From positions 1-35,786 of IMG/VR virus record IMGVR_UViG_3300045136_000882: 35,786 nucleotides of DNA. One strand, given 5' to 3'. This document shows positions 1 through 8,100 of this stretch, piece by piece. How positions within the stretch are numbered: the first letter of the stretch is position 1; each line of letters starts with the position of its first letter. The DNA comes from a virus. The notes under the pieces were generated by a model, which saw nothing but the letters and a program-made list of their open reading frames with translations, did not search any database and was not told the DNA's origin. The translations under genes were made by a program, and so were the position numbers.

Positions 1-804
1 ATGGCGGCAAGAGCGACAGCAACCGTGGCGGCGAGGAAGCCGAAGCAGCCGGCGGCAGCCAGTGCGGAGAAAAGGCTCGCGGTGAAGCGCGAGCAGCGCG
101 ACAAGGTTGTCCTCGAACATCTCCCTCTCGTGAAGGCGATCGCCGTGCGCGTTCATGAGGGGCTCCCGATTCACGTCGAATTGGACGACCTCGTCCACGC
201 CGGAATTCTCGGACTTTTCGACGCTGCCTCGAAATACAACCCCAACAAGAAGGTGGCCTTCTCCAGTTACGCGAAGCACCGCATCAAGGGCGCCATTCTC
301 GACAGCCTCCGCCAGATGGATTGGGCTTCCCGCGACATGCGCCGCAGACACCGCCAGGTCGAGCAGATCACGCGCGACCTCTGCGCCCTGCTGCACCGCC
401 AGCCCACCGAAGACGAATTGGCCGAGCGCATGGGCGTCGCCGTCTCCCGGTGGCGCCAGATGGCTCTCGATCTCCGCAACATCGGGCTCGTCTCCGCCGA
501 CACCCGCAGCCAGGATCAGGACGAACTGCCCCCTCCCGACTACCCCGGCGATCCCGAAAGCCAGCCTGACTTCATCTGCGCCCGCGAACAGATGCGCGAG
601 CGCCTCCAGAAAGCCATGAGCGTTCTGCCGGAGCGCTATCGGAAAGTCGTGATCCTGTATTACTCCAACGAGCTCACGATGAAAGAAATCGGCGGCATGC
701 TCGGCATCAACGAAAGCCGCGTCTCCCAGATCCACAAGTCCGCCCTCGAAAAAATGGCCGCCGCCCTCCACGAAAGCGGCATCACCTCCGTCAGCGAATT
801 CTGA
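1..804 (+). CDS. fliA: FliA/WhiG-family RNA polymerase sigma factor (host)
   Basis: A 267-residue group 3 sigma factor that would direct RNA polymerase to flagellar/motility or developmental promoters. Region 2 covers about residues 35-110, with LDDLVHAGILGLFDA and the DSLRQMDW stretch typical of FliA. Region 3 follows at about 115-160. Region 4 is at about 205-255, with the helix-turn-helix around LTMKEIGGMLGINESRVSQI. The N-terminal ~25 residues are Ala/Lys-rich and probably disordered. It starts at the first base of the window, so its ribosome site is not visible. It is the only clear host gene. FliA and WhiG cannot be separated from this sequence alone. Confidence 0.9.
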   Translation: MAARATATVAARKPKQPAAASAEKRLAVKREQRDKVVLEHLPLVKAIAVRVHEGLPIHVELDDLVHAGILGLFDAASKYNPNKKVAFSSYAKHRIKGAILDSLRQMDWASRDMRRRHRQVEQITRDLCALLHRQPTEDELAERMGVAVSRWRQMALDLRNIGLVSADTRSQDQDELPPPDYPGDPESQPDFICAREQMRERLQKAMSVLPERYRKVVILYYSNELTMKEIGGMLGINESRVSQIHKSALEKMAAALHESGITSVSEF

Positions 805-853
805 GCCCGGCGTCCCCGCCGCCGTTCGGCCGCAGCCCTCTCTCTCGGATTTC

Positions 854-953
854 CCCTCGGCCTTGGCCGAGGGCTGCATCCCAACCGTGTTGCCTGCGCC
901 CTCGTCAGCGGTTTCCCCGCCGCCCTTGGGCGGCGGCTGCATCCCGACTGTGC
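854..953. repeat. Two copies of a hairpin plus GCTGCATCCC element
   Basis: The 311-base stretch after the sigma gene (805-1115) holds no convincing gene. It contains two related units about 63 bases apart. Unit 1 is a perfect 9-bp stem with a TT centre (854-873) followed by GCTGCATCCCAACCGTG. Unit 2 is another perfect 9-bp stem with a TT centre (917-936), followed by GCTGCATCCCGACTGTG. The stems differ in sequence but keep the same architecture, so the hairpin appears selected rather than the bases. Neither has a T-run, so these are not ordinary intrinsic terminators, although they could stop or protect the sigma transcript. A dispersed host intergenic repeat is plausible. Confidence 0.6.
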
Positions 954-1026
954 CCGGTTCCCTTTCACCGACGGTGTGCGCGCGTGGTAGAAACTCTGTG
1001 GATATTGGTAAAAACTGCCAAAAAAC

Positions 1027-1126
1027 TGTCGGTTCACCTGGTGCAACAAAAGGGCATTCCCCAGTCAGGCGGTAGGGATTCAGTTGTTGCGCCAGGTGAA
1101 CCAAAGGACGGTCACCTAACCGCTGG
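1027..1126. other. Proposed right end of the Mu-like prophage
   Basis: The phage late genes stop at 1116 and the host sigma gene ends at 804, so the junction must lie between. At 1027 the plus strand reads TGTCGGTTCACCTGGTG. Ends of elements moved by MuA/TnsB-type DDE transposases begin with TG, and TGTCG starts are common in related elements. The next bases form the first of two inverted 19-base motifs (1031-1049 and 1084-1102), with a partial third CGGTCACCT at 1109-1117, which would suit multiple transposase sites as in Mu attR. The five bases before it (AAAAC, 1022-1026) would be one copy of the target duplication. The partner end is not in view, so this is an inference. Confidence 0.55.
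1031..1102. repeat. 19-bp inverted repeat, putative transposase-binding sites
   Basis: GGTTCACCTGGTGCAACAA (1031-1049) and TTGTTGCGCCAGGTGAACC (1084-1102) are reverse complements at 18 of 19 positions, separated by 34 bases. The spacer is too long for a typical terminator loop and no T-tract follows. Location at the expected phage/host junction, downstream of the last late gene, favours protein-binding sites at the phage end. In Mu itself R1 and R2 are in the same orientation, so the inverted arrangement is unusual. Confidence 0.7.
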
Positions 1127-1352
1127 AAGGTCGGAACAAGCCCAGGGCATTGAAAGTCGTAACGACGCGGCTGACAACTCGGGCCACCGCGGGCTTCAAG
1201 TCGTCCGCCGCGCCAACGACATCGTCGATGACACCCAGGATCAACTCCAGCTTCTCTTTGCCTGCCTTCGGCAAGGGGATAGCATCTTCCGCTGCCCGGA
1301 TCGCCTGGATCAGAGCAGGAAGCATCGTCAACACCTGAATCAACTTCTGCAT
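1116..1352 (-). CDS. Small phage protein near the right end, holin-like or unknown
   Basis: A 78-residue protein, last gene of the late operon. The start is the ATG of MQKLIQVL, preceded by GGAGG with good spacing; an upstream in-frame ATG lacks such a site. An N-terminal hydrophobic helix (residues 1-20, MQKLIQVLTMLPALIQAIRA) is followed by an amphipathic helical region (about 25-65), with PLPKAGKEKLELIL in between. Hydrophobic-helix plus PxPGKGK-type layout is seen in small phage proteins sometimes annotated as holin-like. No catalytic motif is present. Its position next to the phage end, where Mu-like phages keep dispensable genes, leaves an accessory role possible. Confidence 0.65.
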   Translation of the reverse strand: MQKLIQVLTMLPALIQAIRAAEDAIPLPKAGKEKLELILGVIDDVVGAADDLKPAVARVVSRVVTTFNALGLFRPSSG

Positions 1353-1368
1353 ACGTACCTCCACAAGA

Positions 1369-2136
1369 TCAAAGACCTCCACGCAGAGCCGCACCCGCCA
1401 GCGTCAAGCCGCCTTCGACAAACAACCGCCGCTTGCTCGTGTACCATCGCCCCATCCGGTCTAGGCTCGCCGCGATCCCGTCCACGCTCTTCGCCGTGCT
1501 CGGGCCATATCGCCGAAGTGTCTCGCTGGTCGTCTCGGCGGCCAGCGTGACGGATGACATCGTCAGGTTCGCCTTGCGCGTCATCCACCACAACTCGTAC
1601 TGCAGGCATGGCTTGCCCTCGCCGACCACGCCGCTGCCGCAGTCGATCCAGGGAAAGACGCTACGGTGCAAGTCAGCCACGGCGCCATCCGTGCGCTGCA
1701 GCAGCCGTTCAGCCGAGGCCAGGGGGCCGGAGGACTGGCTCACCAGACGAGCCACCGATCCAGTCGCCTCTCCGAGCCGCCGGTCGGCAGTTGCTATTGC
1801 CTCGCCCAAGCGCGCATCGAGGCGCGCCTCTGCGCTCGCCAGCCGCGCGTCGGCCGTCCGTTCCAGCGAGGCAAACCGGGCCGCTGCCGTCCGTTCGAGG
1901 GATCCAGCGCGCTCGTCGATACGCGCGACGATCTCGGCGGCCCGACGGTCGATGATGAGCGGCAAATCCGCCGCCACGCGGTCGGCGGTCCGCACTGCAT
2001 GCGCAATGGCCCGTGCCGCCATGGCCGCTTCAGCGGCGAACCATGCGCAGCATGCAAGTGTCACAAGGGCAGTCAACATGAGCAGCGTGTGGAGGAAGCC
2101 GCGTCGAGTGTGCACAGCCACCGTTCCGTCACCCAT
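1369..2136 (-). CDS. Membrane-anchored coiled-coil protein of unknown function
   Basis: A 255-residue protein starting at MGDGTVAV, which has GGGAGG upstream. It overlaps the preceding gene by 8 bases. One strong transmembrane segment lies at about residues 17-40 (LLMLTALVTLACCAWFAAEAA). A long Ala/Arg/Glu-rich helical region with near-heptad repeats follows at about 45-155 (for example RTADARLASAEARLDARLG), then a less repetitive C-terminal part containing two Cys (CGSG and KPCLQ). The layout suggests a single-pass protein with a long coiled coil projecting from the membrane. I do not recognise a family. In late-end position it could belong to lysis, envelope modification or superinfection exclusion. 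Confidence 0.7.
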   Translation of the reverse strand: MGDGTVAVHTRRGFLHTLLMLTALVTLACCAWFAAEAAMAARAIAHAVRTADRVAADLPLIIDRRAAEIVARIDERAGSLERTAAARFASLERTADARLASAEARLDARLGEAIATADRRLGEATGSVARLVSQSSGPLASAERLLQRTDGAVADLHRSVFPWIDCGSGVVGEGKPCLQYELWWMTRKANLTMSSVTLAAETTSETLRRYGPSTAKSVDGIAASLDRMGRWYTSKRRLFVEGGLTLAGAALRGGL

Positions 2137-2635
2137 CAGATCCTCCCCAGTTCGTAGGAAACGGTTGGTCCACGGGAATCCCGAGCCGCCCCGCCACAAA
2201 CTCAGCGTATTCAGCCGGGTTGTTCCCATCAGATGCCGGCGCGTACTTGGCGAACATCTGGAGCGGCGTGGGCCGCCTGCCTTCCGTATGACGCCCGCTC
2301 AGGTAAATCTCGATCTGCCGCTTCAGCTTGCGCCACCCCTCTTCCAGCGCGCGCCGCCTCAGTTCCGCTTCCGGCAGATTGCCAAACTTCTGGCGCGCCC
2401 ACGCCACGAAGTCCACATACCCCCGAGGTCTCCCATCCGGCCCGAGACCACCGGTAGTCGGATACCAGCGCCCCTGAGCGTCCTGCCACGCCCGGATGTT
2501 TCCGGGGTTACAGCACTTCTGCGCGATGGTCGGCCACTTGATGCCGCGCTGCCGAGCCTGCTTCTCGGTAACGTAAAAGCCCTCCTTGGTAGCCATTGCC
2601 TCGGCCATCGCATCAATCAGAGCCTTGTCGCTCAT
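2129..2635 (-). CDS. Putative virion-associated lysin or structural protein
   Basis: A 168-residue protein with start ATGAGCGAC preceded by GGAGGTGAA and an ATGA overlap with the upstream gene. It contains CCNPGNIRAWQD at about residues 41-52, a central FVAWARQKFG helix, and a C-terminal block with TPLQMFAKYAPASDGNN followed by YAEFVAGRLGI. The NPGN start, a repeated-helix middle and a YAP-x-dNN ending recur in phage proteins annotated as structural or peptidoglycan-cleaving virion proteins. A catalytic residue cannot be assigned from sequence. It could be the endolysin, since no other muramidase is obvious in the late operon. The gene is certain; the function is tentative. Confidence 0.7.
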   Translation of the reverse strand: MSDKALIDAMAEAMATKEGFYVTEKQARQRGIKWPTIAQKCCNPGNIRAWQDAQGRWYPTTGGLGPDGRPRGYVDFVAWARQKFGNLPEAELRRRALEEGWRKLKRQIEIYLSGRHTEGRRPTPLQMFAKYAPASDGNNPAEYAEFVAGRLGIPVDQPFPTNWGGSDG

Positions 2636-2964
2636 TTCACCTCCTCGATACGCCGCACGACCGCCCGCACTGCCGCCATTTCCTCTGCAGCGCGCGCCTG
2701 GGCGAGCTGGGCCTCCAGCTCAGCCGCCTGCTGCCCCGCCGGCCCGGCAAGCTGGCGCACACTCAGCCCCTGCCTCTCCAGGACCGGCTTCAGCCAGTTC
2801 TGCCAGGTGAACCGGATGAACAGATCCGTCTTGCCGGCCACGGGCTGCCCCTCGGCCTGCAAATAGGCTACGTGGCGATCCAGCACCGCCGCGATGGCCC
2901 CGGGAATCTCGATCACGGAAGGCTGCTGGCCCTCCTCCTGAAACATGATGGTGATTTTCGGCAT
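2632..2964 (-). CDS. Hypothetical phage protein with C-terminal coiled coil
   Basis: A 110-residue protein starting at MPKITIMF, chosen because GGAGG lies just before it. The N-terminal 45 residues look like a mixed alpha/beta domain (MPKITIMFQEEGQQPSVIEI). Residues about 75-108 are Ala/Gln/Glu-rich (AAELEAQLAQARAAEEMAAV) and should form a helix or coiled coil. It sits between the tail fibre and putative lysin genes, with an ATGA overlap into the latter. I recognise no family; a fibre-assembly or accessory role is only a guess from position. Confidence 0.65.
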   Translation of the reverse strand: MPKITIMFQEEGQQPSVIEIPGAIAAVLDRHVAYLQAEGQPVAGKTDLFIRFTWQNWLKPVLERQGLSVRQLAGPAGQQAAELEAQLAQARAAEEMAAVRAVVRRIEEVK

Positions 2965-2993
2965 TATGTCCTCCAGACTTCTCACTCGCCGCC

Positions 2994-4043
2994 TCACGGC
3001 GCCGTGGTCGTGTGAACCCAGGTCACACCCGTGCCGACCAGGTCCAGATACTTGTAGCGCACCGTGCCAGCGTCGTTGTACTGCACCACCAGCTTGCTGC
3101 CCTTGACGTAGATCTTCGCCTCCGCACTGGCGGCCGGCGTTGAAGGCGTGGCCGGCGCCGCCGCCAGGACAAACGCCCCGACGCCCTCCAGCCGAAACCG
3201 TGTCGGAATGCTGGTCTCGTTCGGCCCGTTCGCTTCGATGTAGATGTCGGTGTGGCAGTTGGACGCTGACCAGTTGGACCCGGCCCGGAACCGGATCTGT
3301 GCGCCGATGGCAGCCACCGTGCCGGTATAGCCGTAGCCGGCGATCTGCAGCAGCCGGTCAGGGTACTGAGTGCCCTGCGGGCTGCTCCGCGACCCGCGGG
3401 CACTATACCCTCTGAAGATCCCACCGCTGCAGAGTCCGCCGCCTGACCATGCCTTGCAGACCAGCTCGCCAGAGGTAAAATTCTGGTCTCGCTCTGTCTC
3501 GACCAGAATTCGAGTCGCTACTTGCCCGCTATACAAATGGAGGATCTCGGTCGGTTGAGACGTGCCGATGCCCACCAATCCGCCCACGTACGCAATCCCG
3601 CCAGAGATTAACTGCCATGCCTCGCCTGGCTTGCCGGTGATATCGTCCCAGCTGACAGCCTGCCAAGTCTGATCTCCTCGCAGGAACGTACTTGCCGAGG
3701 GGGTCCCTCCACCCAAACGGGCCAAGGGCACCGTCCCGGTAGCAATCTCCGAGCCGTCATGGCTATGCACCTCCGGCGGGAACGAAGTCGGCCGACCAGC
3801 CATATCCTGCCACTGCACCTGCTGCCACGCGCCATCCCCACGCAGAAACGTGCCAGAAGTGGGACTGCCAGAGCCAAGGCGCGCCGCAGCGAGCACGCCG
3901 CTCACAATCGCGGAAGCATCGTGCCCGTGACTGGCTGCCGCCTTCCCCGCGAGCTCGTCATTCAGCGCCGAGAAGTTGCCGTTGATCGCCGCGAGACTGG
4001 CGTCAACCGGATCATCCAACGAGAGCACCGTCAGAAGCGCCAC
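2994..4043 (-). CDS. Tail fibre protein with LRGD repeats
   Basis: A 349-residue protein with a GTG start preceded by GGGAGG; it overlaps the upstream gene by 13 bases. The N-terminal ~25 residues (DPVDASLAAINGNFSALNDEL) resemble fibre attachment segments. Two repeats follow, GSPTSGTFLRGDGAW and GTPSASTFLRGDQTW, each ending in W-x-D-(M/I)-(A/T)-G-(R/K)-P, a signature common in phage tail fibres. HGHDAS and HSHDGS motifs add possible metal-binding His in a trimeric stalk. The C-terminal ~200 residues, with GLVGIGTSQPTEILHLY, form a globular tip and probably bind the host surface. It likely attaches to or accompanies the gpJ tail tip. Confidence 0.82.
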   Translation of the reverse strand: MALLTVLSLDDPVDASLAAINGNFSALNDELAGKAAASHGHDASAIVSGVLAAARLGSGSPTSGTFLRGDGAWQQVQWQDMAGRPTSFPPEVHSHDGSEIATGTVPLARLGGGTPSASTFLRGDQTWQAVSWDDITGKPGEAWQLISGGIAYVGGLVGIGTSQPTEILHLYSGQVATRILVETERDQNFTSGELVCKAWSGGGLCSGGIFRGYSARGSRSSPQGTQYPDRLLQIAGYGYTGTVAAIGAQIRFRAGSNWSASNCHTDIYIEANGPNETSIPTRFRLEGVGAFVLAAAPATPSTPAASAEAKIYVKGSKLVVQYNDAGTVRYKYLDLVGTGVTWVHTTTAP

Positions 4044-4486
4044 GTCAGCCTCCCCCGAGACAACCGCGCCGGTGGCGTCACAGTCGGGCGCAGCGCGCCG
4101 CCAGACGCCCCGCTCAGCAGGAGCGCCACGTACTCCGCCCCCGCCGACGCCGTGATGCGCCCATCAGCCACAGGCGCGACTCCCAGTGCCGCGGCCACCG
4201 AGCCCGCACCATCAATCGACCCGGAACCCATGATTGCCAGCGCCACAATCGCGTCCGCGCCATCCCCTGCCAGCAAGCGGCCACCAGCCCCGCTCCCCGC
4301 AACCGCCGACAGAGTGACCGGCGCTGCGTCCGCTCCATACGCCAGAGCGCCAGAGGGTGCCGATGCAGCCAGCACTGGGAGCGACAGCGGGACAGCCAGC
4401 ACGCGCCAAGCCCCGGTGTAATCACGCCAGCGGTCAATCAGCGTCCGCCAAGCTGGATAGCATGGAGAGCCAGCGGTCAGCGTCAT
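4031..4486 (-). CDS. Gly/Ala-rich tail-region protein, unknown
   Basis: A 151-residue protein whose ATG overlaps the previous stop as TGATG, showing translational coupling. After an N-terminal segment (TLTAGSPCYPAWRTLIDRWRDYTGAW) it becomes rich in Ala, Gly, Ser and Val, with repeated AGAGAG-like and GSGSIDGAGSV stretches, ending in an Arg-rich tail. Such composition suits a beta-structured or glycine-rich fibre accessory. Position among fibre genes supports a tail-fibre or adsorption role, but no family is recognised. Confidence 0.6.
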   Translation of the reverse strand: MTLTAGSPCYPAWRTLIDRWRDYTGAWRVLAVPLSLPVLAASAPSGALAYGADAAPVTLSAVAGSGAGGRLLAGDGADAIVALAIMGSGSIDGAGSVAAALGVAPVADGRITASAGAEYVALLLSGASGGALRPTVTPPARLSRGRLTWRF

Positions 4487-4833
4487 CAGGGCACCTGGAC
4501 AACCACAGTGGACGGACGGAAGAAGAACCCGTCGCCAGCCAAGAGAGTCCGCGGCTGTGTCAGCGTCGCGCCGAACAGGAACGTCGAACCGCGCCACACA
4601 CCGCAATGTGTTACCGTGCAGCCGGGCAGATCAGTCCAGACGATCTGCTGTGTGTTGCTGGACTGCCCGTTACTCGCCACAGAGAACGTGCTGCTCGCCC
4701 TGGAATACGATCCGCCAGACACCTCGCCCGCGCCAGTCGTGCCCGGATCTGCCGTATGCAGGGACACATAAATGGCGGCCCCTTGCAAAAGGGCGTCCAG
4801 CATCAGGTTCTTCGCGTCATTGCTGGCCGCCAC
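4486..4833 (-). CDS. Small tail protein, fibre/tail-needle-like
   Basis: A 115-residue protein with a GTG start and GGGAGGTAAAA upstream, overlapping the preceding stop by 17 bases. The N-terminal helix (DAKNLMLDALLQGA) is followed by IYVSLHTADPGTTGAGEVSG, a segment typical of a widespread family of small phage tail-fibre-associated proteins of about 110-130 residues. The rest is beta-rich with GVWRGSTFLFGATLTQPRTL. It lies immediately after the tail tip gene cluster and is coupled to the Gly/Ala-rich protein. The family is usually annotated as putative tail fibre protein; its biochemical role is unclear. Confidence 0.72.
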   Translation of the reverse strand: MAASNDAKNLMLDALLQGAAIYVSLHTADPGTTGAGEVSGGSYSRASSTFSVASNGQSSNTQQIVWTDLPGCTVTHCGVWRGSTFLFGATLTQPRTLLAGDGFFFRPSTVVVQVP

Positions 4834-5083
4834 TTTTACCTCCCGATACGGTCAGTTCCACTTCGGCGCGCGCCTCGCCGTCGTGCATCTTGGGCTCGAC
4901 ACGCACCAATCCGCTCAGATCATCAGCCAGCCGCCAATCGCCATCGAGCCCGTGCGCTGCACAGAGTGAGGAGATCGCCACTCGGAGGGCGAGTTCCACC
5001 CTCGTCAATTGCGCCGATGCCTCTCGATGCTGCGCCACGATCTCTCGGACCAGGCGGGACTCGTTCTCCGAAAAAACGTGCAT
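4817..5083 (-). CDS. Hypothetical small phage protein
   Basis: An 88-residue protein starting at MHVFSENESRL. The site AGGAGG lies 6 bases before the ATG, which decides this start over an upstream ATG that lacks one. The N-terminal half is helical and charged (SRLVREIVAQHREASAQLTRVELALRVAI). The C-terminal half alternates (SGLVRVEPKMHDGEARAEVELTV) and is probably a beta hairpin. It directly follows the tail tip gene. No family is recognised. Confidence 0.6.
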   Translation of the reverse strand: MHVFSENESRLVREIVAQHREASAQLTRVELALRVAISSLCAAHGLDGDWRLADDLSGLVRVEPKMHDGEARAEVELTVSGGKSGGQQ

Positions 5084-5106
5084 TCCTAACCTCCTAGAAG
5101 TCAAAC

Positions 5107-8100
5107 TCACTGCGGCTGCCCGCAACTCACCCCCTGAACCGCCACATCGGTCACCACTTCCAATGAGTAGCTGTTGTTGTATTGGTCCACATAGTTGATG
5201 ACCTGCTTCGTCACAGCCAGAGTCACGGTCACGTTGTGGCTATGGCTCGACGAAGAGTAAGCGCTGTGCGTATGGTTGCCGGCGGCCACATCCCCAGCGC
5301 CAGTACCAACGTTGCGATACGCCGCATTGCCCAGCGTCTGTCCGTTTACTGTCAGTGACGTGATGAAGTTCCCCGTATACGCCTGGACAGACTGGAAGAT
5401 GCCCTGCCCTGAACCGTTAACCCCCCAATAGTTGGAGCTCACCGCCCCGCAATATACGGTCCCAGACCCAGGGGAGAAGGGGTTCGACGCGACGTTGATA
5501 AAGCCCAGCACGTATAGATTGCCTACGGCGTAGTCGAGCGAGTCGCTAACCAGCTTGTTCGCGTAGATGAAGCCGATCTGGTTATTGCTGATGGTGCCCG
5601 TGATCTTGTCGGCGGTGATCGAGGCAATCTGGGTCGCCTGAATCGAGCCGGTGATCTTGTCCGCGCTGATCGAGGCGATCTGGGTGGATTGGATCGACCC
5701 GGTGATCTTGTCCGCGCTGATCGAGGCGATCTGGGTGGATTGGATTGACCCGGTGATCTTGTCCGCGCTGATCGAGGCGATCTGGGTGGATTGGATTGAC
5801 CCGGTGATCTTCGACGCTTCGATGGAGGCGATCTGCGTAGACTGAATCAGCCCGGTGATCTGGGTTGCATTGACCGCCTGAATCTGAGCCGCCGTGATAA
5901 GCCCAACAATGGCCGAGGCATTCACCGAGGCAATGTCAGTCGAGGTGATGCTGCCGGTCAGTTCCGCCGACGGATCGACCCGCACCCATGAGCCGCCCTG
6001 GTTCTTCCAGAGCGTTCTATCGGAAGACCGCAGCACGATACAGCCATTCGGGTAATTCGCATCCGGCAGCGTCGGCAGAGACGGCACCTTCACCGAGATC
6101 CCCATGCCGGACGCAATGAGCCGCGCCGAGTTGAGGATCTGGTCGGCAAGCTGCTGCGAGACGATCACTCCCGTGATCGCCGTGGCGCTCACAGAGCCGA
6201 TCTGGCTGGATTGCAGTACGCCGCTCACCTGGTTCGCATTGATCGACTGGATCTGCGATGACGCGATCTGACCGGCGATCTTCTCGGCGGCAATCGAATC
6301 GATCTGAGACGACTGGATCAGCCCGGTGATCTGCGTGGCATTGATCGACTCGATCTTGGACGCCGCGATCAGACCCTGGATCGACTCCGCGTTCACGGAG
6401 CCGATGTGCTGCGCCGCAATCGCCCCCGGATTGATCGTGACCCGCCCGCTGGCATCCACACTCACCGGGCCAGTCACAGCGCCCGGAGACACCTTGCCAG
6501 CCGTCACGCCGCTCGACGCAGGCACAGTCGCCAGCACTACCGGCGGATTGTCAGCGTTCTCCTGCCCCAAGCTGTTACACGCGACGGCCTTAAAGAGCCA
6601 GTACTCCGGCTGGCTCGGCAGAGGCCACCAGCTGCCCGGCCCGCCCGTGATGATCGACGCCACCTTATCCGGCAGCCAGTCAGCCAGCGGATTCCCAAGC
6701 GAGTCCGCTGGCCGCCGGTAGACGTGAATGTGGTGGAAGTCTGGATCATTCGGGGGCGTGAAGGCGAACACGAAGCGCCCGCGCGGAATGTCTTGCGACT
6801 GGTCGGTTTCCACCGTGACAGACCAGTTAGCCACCTGCTCGCTCAGCCCCGCCTGTGGCAGCCACACCGACGCCACCGGGAGCGTGCCGTCCTGATAGTC
6901 CGACGGCTTCGGCCAGAAGCCATCCGCCGGAAGCTGAGCCACCAGCGCCAGATGGATGTATTCCCCATCCCCCGCCGGAGGCGGAACCCACATCGTGATC
7001 GTGCTCTCGGCGGTATTCGCCTCGGTCGGCCCATAGAGTGAGTACAGAGGCGGCTCAGAGTCCACCGAGCGGTACTCATAGATGCCGTACACCACCCCTG
7101 GAATGTCAAGCGGCGTCCAACTCAGATCCAGCTTGCCGTATCGAATGCCGTTGCCATCATCCCAGTAGCCGTTGAGCTGCGCGGTGAAGTTCCAAGTATG
7201 CCCCGTGCCCGGCACAGCATCCCCAAGCGGGAGATGCAGGGAGTACGGCCCGGCCACATCACTCCACGCCCGGCCCACGCCGGAGCGGTCGCGCGCGACA
7301 GCCCGCAGCCAGAACTGAATCGACGTGCCTGGCGTGATCGGGAACCACGCACTATAGACCGTGGGCGAATCCCCCGGCCGATGCTCAGCAATCCCTCGCA
7401 GCAGCGCCCAACCGGAGGCATCCGATGGCTCCGACTCATCAGCAAAGCGCACATAGATATCCGAGCCGCCATATTGAGGCTGCGAGAGCACATCGCCGCC
7501 CAAGGTCACAGCAAACCGGTACGCCCAGCCGCCCTCGGTGTGCTTGTACTCCACAGCAGACGACTGGATCGACGGAGCCCCAAGTGCCACAGACTCGCTG
7601 CTCAGCGTGACCACCGTGCCCCACTCGGAGGGCACAAATTGCGGTTCTCCGTTCTCCCATGAGATCCGAGCCGGTGTGCGAACGTAGCCATCCCCCCACT
7701 CGCCCGCCAATTGAATCGCCACCTTCGCCGGGAGCGCGGCGGGAAGGGGGATGGATAACTTGACCCACCCATACGCCTCAGGAAACGTCGTGCCGACGCC
7801 CTCGTAGGGCCACCGACCATGTGGCTCGTTTTGCGGGCTCTGCTCGGTGGAGCTGTAGGCGTAGACCGCGGCCAGATTGGTGGACGGATAGATCGGGAAA
7901 TACGCCAGCCGTATCTCAGCCCGGCCATCCACCACCTCGAGCGTGGTCATCATGGGCTCGATGGCAGGGCCCAGATGCCCCTGAGCCGCCATGGCGGCGA
8001 CATTGGTGAAGTCAAGCGTCACAGCCACCCATGGCGAGGCGTCCGCCGGAGCCGCCGGACTCAGGCTCGTCAGCCGTTTCAGCGGCTGGCAAGCCTCCCA

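Noticed and set aside
996-1006. TGTGGATAT resembling a DnaA box
   Set aside because: A single imperfect 9-mer with no cluster or AT-rich unwinding region; expected by chance.
1433-2866. Plus-strand open frame of 477 codons
   Set aside because: It crosses three coupled minus-strand genes with good ribosome sites and its product is Arg/Ser/Pro-rich noise.
5600-5854. Regular 51-bp units resembling a CRISPR array
   Set aside because: Units are contiguous, in frame and encode a protein repeat; no spacers and no cas genes.
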